Origin: UBA9410 sp036123635
Lineage (GTDB): Bacteria; Actinomycetota; Acidimicrobiia; Acidimicrobiales; MedAcidi-G1
Assembly: GCA_036123635.1 (NCBI GenBank)
Contig: JAZADL010000019.1
Span: 1-14,491, forward strand
Length of the DNA: 14,491 nucleotides
Reading direction: 5' to 3'
Positions 1-5,975 of this stretch are shown here, piece by piece. Position 1 is the stretch's first letter, and every line of letters starts with the position of its first letter. The translations under genes and the position numbers were made by a program. The notes beneath the pieces are model-generated. The model made no database searches, was not told the origin of the DNA, and was given only the letters and a program-made list of their open reading frames with translations.

Positions 1-515
1 AGGAGGTCCAGCAGATGCTAGAAGACGCCCTGGCCATCACCGACGGGCCGGTGGCCATCCGTTGGCCCAAGACTCCGGCACCCCACGTCGGCTGGGACGA
101 GGTGGGTCGTGGCCTGTCGGCCCGCCGAGTGGTCGAGGCCATCGACGACCGGACGGTGTGCCTACTTGGAGCCGGCAAGATGCTGGCCGCTACCCAACAG
201 GCGGCCGACCTACTGGCCGCCGAGGGTGTGGACTCCTCAGTTTGGGACCCGCGCTGCGTCCGCCCGTTGGACCCCGAGATGCTGGAAGACGCGGCGAGAC
301 ACCGGCTGGTAGTCACCGTGGAGGACGGCTTCCGAGAGGGTGGCTTCGGTTCCGCGGTGCTGGACGACCTGGCCCGCCGGTCCCCAGGCACCGAGGTGGA
401 GGTGCTGGGCGTACCGGTCGTCCACCACCCCCACGGTGCAGCGGACGACCTACTGGCCTCGTTCGGCCTGGACGGCCCGGGAGTGGCCGAAAGCGTCCGT
501 AGGCGGCTGGGCTGA
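1..515 (+). CDS. dxs: 1-deoxy-D-xylulose-5-phosphate synthase, C-terminal part (5' end outside window)
   Basis: DXS is a thiamine-diphosphate enzyme that condenses pyruvate and glyceraldehyde 3-phosphate, the first step of the MEP isoprenoid pathway. Only about the last 170 residues are here. The frame is open from base 3 and ends at TGA 513-515. Visible family features are EVQQML..GPVAIRWPK (the end of the pyrimidine-binding domain, compare GPSAVRYPR in E. coli) and the C-terminal transketolase domain. That domain contains LLGAGKM, the VWDPRCVRPLD segment typical of DXS, and TVEDGFREGGFGSAV, which matches the TVEE/D..GG.GS motif. The thiamine-diphosphate and catalytic regions lie upstream and cannot be checked. 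The ATG at 15 with AGGAGGT just before it is internal to the gene and is not a start. The gene converges on the Nfu-type gene with 36 bp between the stop codons, where I see no strong terminator. Confidence 0.93.
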   Translation, partial: EVQQMLEDALAITDGPVAIRWPKTPAPHVGWDEVGRGLSARRVVEAIDDRTVCLLGAGKMLAATQQAADLLAAEGVDSSVWDPRCVRPLDPEMLEDAARHRLVVTVEDGFREGGFGSAVLDDLARRSPGTEVEVLGVPVVHHPHGAADDLLASFGLDGPGVAESVRRRLG

Positions 516-551
516 TCCGGCACGCTCGTCGACTATCTGGCCATCGACCGC

Positions 552-1196
552 TCAGGTAAAGAAGGGGTTGTCACCCGCCGCGTGGTCAGTGGCGTCGACC
601 ACTTCAGTGATCTCTGGGATGGCTTCCAGAATGGCCCGTTGGATGCCCTCGGTGAGGGTGGCCTGACTCATAGCGCATCCCTGGCAGCCGCCGCCCATAG
701 TCACGTAAGCCGTGTGGCCCTCGACGCCGACCAGGGTGGCGAAACCACCGTGGGAAGCCAGCATCGGGTTGACGTTCTGGTCCAAGAGCTGGGTGATCCG
801 CTCCGGGACCTCGCCTTCCAGGGCCAGTTCGCCGACGTCGCCCAACGGGTTGGGTCGGTTCGGGTTGCGGATAACCAGGCCGCCCTGCACCGGGTTGCTC
901 GGCAGATCAAGGGTGGCCCCGGCCAACTTCGGCTGGCTCTCATCGCCTACCGCGAACTCCAAGCCGCCGAACTCCCACCGGTGGCAGGCATCAGGCAACT
1001 CAGAGATGGGCGTGAAGGCCAGGTCGTAGACGTAGTCGACGCCAGACACGCCGGTTACGTCGATCTGCAAAGCCAGGGAGGTCGGCTCGTCCTCGCCGGC
1101 CCGGACTTCGAGCACCTTGGCCAAGGCGGCCTCGGTGACCGAGATGACCGGCTCGTCGGTGGACGGGGTGGCGTCGAGAGTGGTCTGGTCGGTCAT
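552..1196 (-). CDS. NfuA-like Fe-S cluster carrier (degenerate A-type domain + NifU C-terminal domain)
   Basis: The 214-aa protein should carry and deliver Fe-S clusters to client enzymes in the cytoplasm. The NifU-like domain (about residues 130-205) contains NPMLASHGG and GGGCQGCAMS, giving the cluster-binding CxxC at Cys171/Cys174. These closely match INPQLAGHGG and GGGCNGCSM of E. coli NfuA. Residues about 15-115 resemble the A-type (HesB/IscA) fold, but only one Cys (Cys71) is present, so this domain probably binds clients rather than a cluster, as in E. coli NfuA. The first 14 residues are Thr/Asp-rich and probably disordered. The start is ATG at 1196-1194. There is no Shine-Dalgarno sequence; a TAGCCT box ends 6 nt before the ATG, suggesting a leaderless message. 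Likely clients nearby in metabolism, by inference, are the Fe-S enzymes IspG/IspH of the pathway that dxs begins. Confidence 0.9.
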   Translation of the reverse strand: MTDQTTLDATPSTDEPVISVTEAALAKVLEVRAGEDEPTSLALQIDVTGVSGVDYVYDLAFTPISELPDACHRWEFGGLEFAVGDESQPKLAGATLDLPSNPVQGGLVIRNPNRPNPLGDVGELALEGEVPERITQLLDQNVNPMLASHGGFATLVGVEGHTAYVTMGGGCQGCAMSQATLTEGIQRAILEAIPEITEVVDATDHAAGDNPFFT

Positions 1197-1202
1197 CCGA
1201 TC

Positions 1203-1212
1203 AGGCTACCGG
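1203..1212 (-). promoter_or_regulatory. Candidate leaderless promoter (-10) of the Nfu-type gene
   Basis: On the minus strand the sequence reads CCGGTAGCCT, followed by exactly 6 nt and then ATG. TAGCCT fits the TANNNT -10 consensus, and the expected transcription start falls on the A of the start codon. No clear -35 hexamer is visible. The same CCGGTANNNT form precedes three other genes in this window. Confidence 0.5.
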
Positions 1213-1249
1213 CTTGTACCAGGCACACTTCGATGGCCCTCACGTTCCA

Positions 1250-1259
1250 CCGGTAGGTT
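1250..1259 (+). promoter_or_regulatory. Candidate near-leaderless promoter (-10) of the crotonase gene
   Basis: CCGGTAGGTT ends 7 nt before the ATG at 1267. TAGGTT fits TANNNT and would start transcription at or 1 nt before the start codon. No Shine-Dalgarno sequence precedes this ATG, which favours leaderless initiation. The site is divergent from the Nfu-gene promoter, with about 40 bp between the two boxes. Confidence 0.45.
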
Positions 1260-1266
1260 CTCGGGC

Positions 1267-1983
1267 ATGACCGACTCCTCCTCCTCACCTGCAGTGGTCT
1301 CCGTCCGCCGAGACGGAGACGTGGCCGTCATCGATCTCGACGACGGCAAGGCGAACGCCCTTGGACACGAGACCATCGCCGCCCTGCTGGCCGCCCTCGA
1401 CCAGGTGGAGGCTGACGGAGCTGACGCCGTGGTACTGGCCGGCCGGCCGGGCCGCTTCTCGGCCGGCTTCGACCTGACCGTGATGCAGGCGGGCCCAACC
1501 GAGGCCCAGACAATGCTGAAGGCCGGGGTCGACCTCTTCCTTCGGCTGTACCTGTTTCCCCGGCCCGTGGTGGCAGCCTGCACCGGGCACGCCATCGCCG
1601 CCGGCGCCATCCTCTTGTTGTCGAGTGACGTACGCGTCGGGGCGGCCGGAGAGTTCAAGGTCGGCCTGCCCGAGGTCACCATTGGCATGCCACTTCCCTT
1701 CTTCGCCACGGAGTTGGCCCGAGACCGCGTCTCCAAGCGGCACTATGCGCAGGTCATCCTGGGCCGGATGACCGACCCAGCCGCCGCGGTGGACGTCGGG
1801 TTCCTCGACGAGGTGGTCGATCCCGGCGATGTCGTGGATGTAGCTCTGGACCGTGCTCGGGCCCTGACCGGGGTCAGCCGGGGTGGGCTAGTGCGCACCC
1901 GGGTGACGGCTCGGGGAGCGGTAGCCGGGGCGATCCGCGCTGGCTTGGAGGACGACCTCGCCCATTTCAACGTCGAGGGCTGA
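1267..1983 (+). CDS. Crotonase-family protein (enoyl-CoA hydratase/isomerase), EchA3-like
   Basis: The 238-aa cytoplasmic enzyme acts on acyl-CoA thioesters. The oxyanion-hole segments are RFSAGFDL (about residues 63-70) and GHAIAAGAILLLSSD (107-121), followed by GLPEVTIGMPLP (133-144). The position of catalytic Glu144 of mitochondrial enoyl-CoA hydratase is Ile115 here, while the second Glu (Glu164 equivalent) is kept as Glu136. A single Glu together with the PLPFFATEL segment resembles delta3,delta2-enoyl-CoA isomerases and, from memory, mycobacterial EchA3. Isomerase or a related non-hydratase activity is therefore more likely than classical hydratase. The frame is open further upstream to 1117, but that part lies antisense to the Nfu gene. 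The ATG at 1267 gives the normal crotonase N-terminus and sits just after a -10-like box. hemH follows 23 bp later and is probably cotranscribed. Confidence 0.88.
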   Translation: MTDSSSSPAVVSVRRDGDVAVIDLDDGKANALGHETIAALLAALDQVEADGADAVVLAGRPGRFSAGFDLTVMQAGPTEAQTMLKAGVDLFLRLYLFPRPVVAACTGHAIAAGAILLLSSDVRVGAAGEFKVGLPEVTIGMPLPFFATELARDRVSKRHYAQVILGRMTDPAAAVDVGFLDEVVDPGDVVDVALDRARALTGVSRGGLVRTRVTARGAVAGAIRAGLEDDLAHFNVEG

Positions 1984-2006
1984 GCGGTCAGGGCGCTGCA
2001 CTGACC

Positions 2007-3032
2007 ATGTCCGAACGTTACGACGGCCTGCTGCTAGTGGCCTTCGGGGGACCTGAGGGACTAGACGACATCGAACCGTTCCTGGCCCGGGTGACGTCCG
2101 GCCGCCCCATCCCGTCCGACCGCCTGGCCGAGGTAGCGGACCGTTACCGCTCGGTCGGTGGTCGATCCCCGTTGAACGGGCGCATGCGGACACTCCGAGA
2201 TGCCATCCGAGTCGAGATGGACCGACGGAACCTAGACATACCCGTCTTCTGGGGCAACCGGAACGCCGACCCGCTGTTAGCCGACACGGTGGCCACCATG
2301 AGCGACGCTGGAGTCAAAAGGGCCCTGGCCTGGACGGCCTCCCCCTACGCCTCCTACGAGACGTGCCGCCGGTATGGCGAAAACCTAGAGGCAGCCCGGA
2401 CGGCTGTCGGTCCGAGAGCGCCGCTGCTCGACCAGGTCCGGCGCCACCACGACCATCCGGGCCTCATCAATCCGGCTGCCGACCGGTTGACCGAGGCCCT
2501 AGACCGGCTACCCCCCGACCGACGGGACCGGGCCCACCTCCTGTTCTCCGCCCACAGCATCCCAACCGCCCTAGCCGACACCTGTGCCTACGTGGCTCAA
2601 CTCCGCGACACGGCACGCCTAGTCGTCGAGCGGGTGGATCCCGAGCGTCGGCACGACTACGAGGTGGTCTGGCAGTCCCGTAGCGGCTCGCCACAGGTCC
2701 CGTGGCTGGAGCCCGATGTAGGTGACCGAATCCAAGCCCTGGCGGCCACCGGAGTGGATGCAGTAGCCATCTCGCCCGTGGGCTTCCCGGTGGAAAACTT
2801 TGAAATCGCCTGGGACCTGGACGTGGAAGCGTCCGGACGGGCCGCCGATGCCGGCGTAGCGTTCACTCGGGCCGCCACGGTGGATGATGATCCCCGCTTC
2901 GTCTCCATGGTGGTGGACCTCCTTGTCGAGAGGCTCGGTCACGATCCCGAACCGGCCCAATCGGGCCTGGGGTCCCTCGGCGCCCCCGTCGGCGCCTGCT
3001 CCAAGGCGTGCTGCCCAGGACCCCGCCCCTGA
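2007..3032 (+). CDS. hemH: Ferrochelatase (protoporphyrin or coproporphyrin type)
   Basis: This 341-aa enzyme inserts Fe2+ into a porphyrin in the last part of haem synthesis. In actinobacteria the substrate is usually coproporphyrin III (CpfC), which I infer here. Visible motifs are VAFGGPEG near the N-terminus, FSAHSIP with catalytic His183, WQSRSGSPQVPWLEPDV (222-238, strongly actinobacterial), and PVENFEIAWDLDVEA with Glu266 at the position of human Glu343. Cys120, in SYETCRRY, aligns with the first 2Fe-2S ligand of mycobacterial and human ferrochelatase. The C-terminal tail supplies Cys331, Cys335 and Cys336 (ACSKACCP), so a cluster is likely. Length is normal for the family. The start ATG has only a weak upstream AGGG and no -10-like box, so I infer translation from the crotonase transcript. 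Confidence 0.95.
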   Translation: MSERYDGLLLVAFGGPEGLDDIEPFLARVTSGRPIPSDRLAEVADRYRSVGGRSPLNGRMRTLRDAIRVEMDRRNLDIPVFWGNRNADPLLADTVATMSDAGVKRALAWTASPYASYETCRRYGENLEAARTAVGPRAPLLDQVRRHHDHPGLINPAADRLTEALDRLPPDRRDRAHLLFSAHSIPTALADTCAYVAQLRDTARLVVERVDPERRHDYEVVWQSRSGSPQVPWLEPDVGDRIQALAATGVDAVAISPVGFPVENFEIAWDLDVEASGRAADAGVAFTRAATVDDDPRFVSMVVDLLVERLGHDPEPAQSGLGSLGAPVGACSKACCPGPRP

Positions 3033-3078
3033 ACACCGTCGCCGGCCGAGCATCCCCGAACACCGCTGGACCGACAAG

Positions 3079-3084
3079 TAATTT
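3079..3084 (+). promoter_or_regulatory. Possible -10 box of the 104-aa gene
   Basis: TAATTT is the most AT-rich hexamer in the gap after hemH. The expected transcription start is around 3090-3093, on top of the GTG/ATG start codons at 3090 and 3093. No -35 is evident. Confidence 0.35.
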
Positions 3085-3092
3085 CGGTGGTG

Positions 3093-3407
3093 ATGAATCA
3101 TGCTCGTATCGCCTCGGAAGCCCTCCGCTTCCGACTGGGAACGTTCTCTACCCCGATAGGCGGATCCCCGGTACTGGATCCTGAGGAAGCTGGAGCCATC
3201 TTGGTGGCCTGCGGGGACCCTGGCGTTGACCATGCCCTGCGGATGGTCGGCCAGACGTGGCAACAGGCGGGTCTGATCCCCGAGACCATCGAGCAGCCCT
3301 GGTCGGCTGGTGATGCGGCACGAATGCGGTCCGTCGGGGGAACCGCTCTGCTTGATGCCCTGGACGATCTGGTCTCTGGTATCTCCCGCTGCCGCGTCCT
3401 GTCCTAG
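3093..3407 (+). CDS. Hypothetical protein, 104 aa
   Basis: I do not recognise a family. The protein starts MNHARIASEALRFRL and is soluble, with no signal peptide or membrane segment. It has helical, amphipathic stretches: an Ala/Leu/Arg N-terminus, LDPEEAGAILVACGD in the middle, and ALLDALDDLVSGIS near the end. There are two Cys, one in the middle and one near the C-terminus. Codon use is GC-rich at third positions like its neighbours, and the frame fills the space between hemH and parC, so I think it is real. In-frame starts are GTG 3087, GTG 3090 and ATG 3093. I chose 3093 because the TAATTT box would place the transcript start at about 3090-3093. There is no Shine-Dalgarno sequence. It could be a small regulatory or binding protein, but nothing in the sequence shows which. 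Confidence 0.55.
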   Translation: MNHARIASEALRFRLGTFSTPIGGSPVLDPEEAGAILVACGDPGVDHALRMVGQTWQQAGLIPETIEQPWSAGDAARMRSVGGTALLDALDDLVSGISRCRVLS

Positions 3408-3557
3408 GCCCGGCTTTCCAGCGGTCACCGGGAGGGTGCCGCGGCGGAGACTACGCCTCGCATTACCGTCGCCGTGGGGCTCTGGTGGCGATGTCGCACC
3501 CCCATGCCATGCTCGCCGTAGGACGCCACGACTGACGACCAGCCACTACCGAGGCCG

Positions 3558-5975
3558 ATGAGTAAGCAGCAAAAACTCCTCCCTGACGATCGGCCCTTCG
3601 CCCGTCAGGTCGTGGAGGTCCCAGTCTCTGACGAGATGAAGGAGTCCTTCCTCGCCTACTCCCTCTCGGTGATTACGGCCCGGGCTATTCCTGACGTTCG
3701 GGATGGCCTCAAGCCGGTTCAGCGGCGCATCCTCTATTCGATGCTGCGCATGGGCGTACGTCCTGACTCCCCGCACCGCAAGAGCGCACGGGTGGTGGGC
3801 GACACCATGGGCCGTTACCACCCGCACGGTGACGCAGCGATCTACGACGCCTTGGTACGCATGGGGCAGACGTTCTCACGCGGTATGACTCTGATCGACC
3901 CTCAGGGCAACTTCGGCTCGCTGGACGACCCACCAGCCGCCCCCCGCTACACCGAATGCCGCCTGACCGAGGCTGCCATGGCCATGGTCCGGGAACTCGA
4001 CGAGGACACGGTGGAATTCCGGCCGACTTACGACGGGGAAGCCACTGAACCCGTCTCGCTACCAGCCCTCCTCCCCAACCTGCTGCTAAACGGCACCACG
4101 GGAATCGCCGTGGGCATGGCCACCAACATGCCCACCCACAACCTGGCCGAGGTCTACGCGGCGGTCGCCCTGGTCATGAAGAAACGTCGCCCCAAACCCA
4201 CCACCGACGAGTTGATGGCCGTCCTACCGGGCCCAGACTTCCCCAGCGGAGGGATCTTGGTCGATGACGGCATCCGCGAGGCCTACGAGACGGGACGGGG
4301 AACCATCCGGCTTCGGGCCCGGGCCCACGTGGAAAACATCGGCCGGAGCCGACAAGCCATTGTGGTTACCGAACTCCCTTACCTCGTGGGGCCGGAGCGG
4401 GTGATCGCCAAGCTCAAGGAGTTGAACGAAACCGGACGGGTGGCCGGTATCTCGGACTTTAAGAACCTGTCGGATCGCCACACTGGACTGCGACTCCAGG
4501 TCACCGTGAAGCCGGGACACAACCCGCAGGCCGTGCTGGGCGAGTTATATCGGCTTACCCCGCTGGAGGAGACCTTCGGCATCAACAACGTGGTCCTGGT
4601 AGACGGTGAGCCCCAAACCCTCGGGATTTACGACCTCTGTCGCCACTACATCGACCACCGTTTGGAGGTGGTGGTTCGCCGGACTAACCACCGGCTGGCC
4701 CGAGCCGAGGAACGTCTCCATATCGTGGCCGGCCTCCTGATCGCCCTAGACGCCATCGACGAGGTGGTGGCCATCATTCGCGGCTCGGAGGACGCTGCGA
4801 CGGCTCGTGAGGCTCTAATGGACCGCTTCTCGCTTAGCCGGAACCAGACCGACCACATCCTAGATATGCCCCTGAAGCGCTTGACGGCGCTCGAGACCCG
4901 ACGTCTGGAAGAGGAGCGGGAAGAACTTGAAGCGGAAATCGGGGACTTCAAACAGCTTCTCAAGTCAGAGACCCGTCGTCGTACCCTCGTAGTAGCCGAA
5001 CTATCTGAGGCCGTGGAGGCATTCGGTCGGCCGCGACGGACCGAAATCGTCCACCCGGATGACCTTCCGGTGTTCGATACCACGGAGGTAGCCGAGGACG
5101 TGGCCGACGAGCCTTGCGTGGTGACCCTGACCACCTCGGGCCAGATTGGCCGTTCGCCCGCCGACGGGGCCCGGCGAGCTACACCCGGACGCCACGACGT
5201 GCTAGTCGCCTCCCTCCTGACCCGAACCCCGACTACCGTCACCGCGGTGACGTCGGAGGGTCGGGCCCTCCAGGTGCTGGCCGCCGAGTTGGCTGACGGT
5301 GCTGGCCGAGCCCGAGGCGCCGGTTCTGCCCAGGCCTTTGGCACCAATCGGGGTGAAGTCATCCACACGGTGGTGGCTGAGGGCAGCGAGCACCTGGTAT
5401 TGGTGACAGCCGGTGGAACGACTAAGCGACTGACCCTCGACGAGGTCCGTTCTACCCGCAATGGAAAGCCCCTGCTCAAGTTGAAGACCGGCGACCGGGT
5501 GACCGCCGCCTTCACCGCCCCCGACGGTGTAGACGTAGTCCTCGTGGCCGCCGACGGTCAAGTCCTTCGAACTCCGGTGGATGGCATCAGCGTGCAAGGG
5601 CGCGGGGCGGCCGGCGTGGTCGGAATGAAGCTCCGGCCCGGCACGACGGTGGTCGGCGCAGCCGCTGTCCTGGGCGAAGACGTTCTCATCACGGTGACCG
5701 ACGACGGTGGGGTCAAAGCCACCCTGCTATCGGAGTTGGACGCTAAGGGGCGGGGCGGCGTCGGGGTGCGGGCCACCCGGCTGGGCGACGGGACAACCTT
5801 AACCTTGGCCCATGTCGGACCCCCGATGGGCCTCCTGGCCATCATGGCCTCGGATGACGACCCGAAGAAGCCTGATCCGAACCCGGTACCTCTCGTGCTG
5901 GAACCCACTCGCCGGGACTTGGTGAGCACACCGTCTGAACGACAGATCCTGGCCATCGGCCCGGCCAGGTGGTGA
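3558..5975 (+). CDS. parC: DNA topoisomerase IV subunit A (GyrA/ParC family)
   Basis: The 805-aa subunit cuts and rejoins DNA in a type IIA topoisomerase with the ParE product. The N-terminal breakage-reunion domain contains ARAIPDVRDGLKPVQRRILY (41-60), the helix-turn-helix RYHPHGDAAIYD (86-97), and the catalytic Tyr131 in PRYTECRLTEAA. A coiled-coil region (about 430-490) includes DMPLKRLTALE. The C-terminal beta-pinwheel (about 520-765) has repeats such as VQGRGAAGVVGMKL and AKGRGGVGVRATRL. None is a true GyrA box (QRRGGKG), so I call ParC rather than GyrA; the gene order parC-parE and the likeness to Streptomyces ParC agree. Position 93, equivalent to quinolone-contacting Ser83 of E. coli GyrA, is Ala; Asp97 (Asp87) is kept. 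ATG 3558 has GAGG just upstream. parE overlaps the stop. Confidence 0.92.
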   Translation: MSKQQKLLPDDRPFARQVVEVPVSDEMKESFLAYSLSVITARAIPDVRDGLKPVQRRILYSMLRMGVRPDSPHRKSARVVGDTMGRYHPHGDAAIYDALVRMGQTFSRGMTLIDPQGNFGSLDDPPAAPRYTECRLTEAAMAMVRELDEDTVEFRPTYDGEATEPVSLPALLPNLLLNGTTGIAVGMATNMPTHNLAEVYAAVALVMKKRRPKPTTDELMAVLPGPDFPSGGILVDDGIREAYETGRGTIRLRARAHVENIGRSRQAIVVTELPYLVGPERVIAKLKELNETGRVAGISDFKNLSDRHTGLRLQVTVKPGHNPQAVLGELYRLTPLEETFGINNVVLVDGEPQTLGIYDLCRHYIDHRLEVVVRRTNHRLARAEERLHIVAGLLIALDAIDEVVAIIRGSEDAATAREALMDRFSLSRNQTDHILDMPLKRLTALETRRLEEEREELEAEIGDFKQLLKSETRRRTLVVAELSEAVEAFGRPRRTEIVHPDDLPVFDTTEVAEDVADEPCVVTLTTSGQIGRSPADGARRATPGRHDVLVASLLTRTPTTVTAVTSEGRALQVLAAELADGAGRARGAGSAQAFGTNRGEVIHTVVAEGSEHLVLVTAGGTTKRLTLDEVRSTRNGKPLLKLKTGDRVTAAFTAPDGVDVVLVAADGQVLRTPVDGISVQGRGAAGVVGMKLRPGTTVVGAAAVLGEDVLITVTDDGGVKATLLSELDAKGRGGVGVRATRLGDGTTLTLAHVGPPMGLLAIMASDDDPKKPDPNPVPLVLEPTRRDLVSTPSERQILAIGPARW

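Noticed and set aside
1..17. AGGAGGT followed by ATG at 15, looking like a strong ribosome site and gene start
   Set aside because: The frame is open upstream and the residues before the ATG (EVQQ) match DXS, so this is inside dxs.
516..551. Gap between convergent dxs and Nfu genes searched for a terminator
   Set aside because: Only a GTCGA/TCGAC pair with an 11-nt loop is present, too weak to report.
1117..1266. Upstream extension of the crotonase reading frame
   Set aside because: It is antisense to the 5' end of the Nfu gene and adds 50 residues outside the crotonase fold; ATG 1267 gives the normal N-terminus.
2619..3428. 269-codon open frame on the minus strand
   Set aside because: It lies antisense to the end of hemH and the 104-aa gene, and its protein is low-complexity with no recognisable motif.
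3474..3521. GTG-started 15-codon open frame with two adjacent Trp in the parC leader, considered as a leader peptide
   Set aside because: No ribosome site and no terminator/antiterminator structure; a TACCGT -10-like box at 3464 does not place the transcript start on the GTG.
4646..5515. 289-codon open frame on the minus strand inside parC
   Set aside because: The translation is Ser/Arg-rich, typical of the reverse complement of a high-GC gene; parC is certain.
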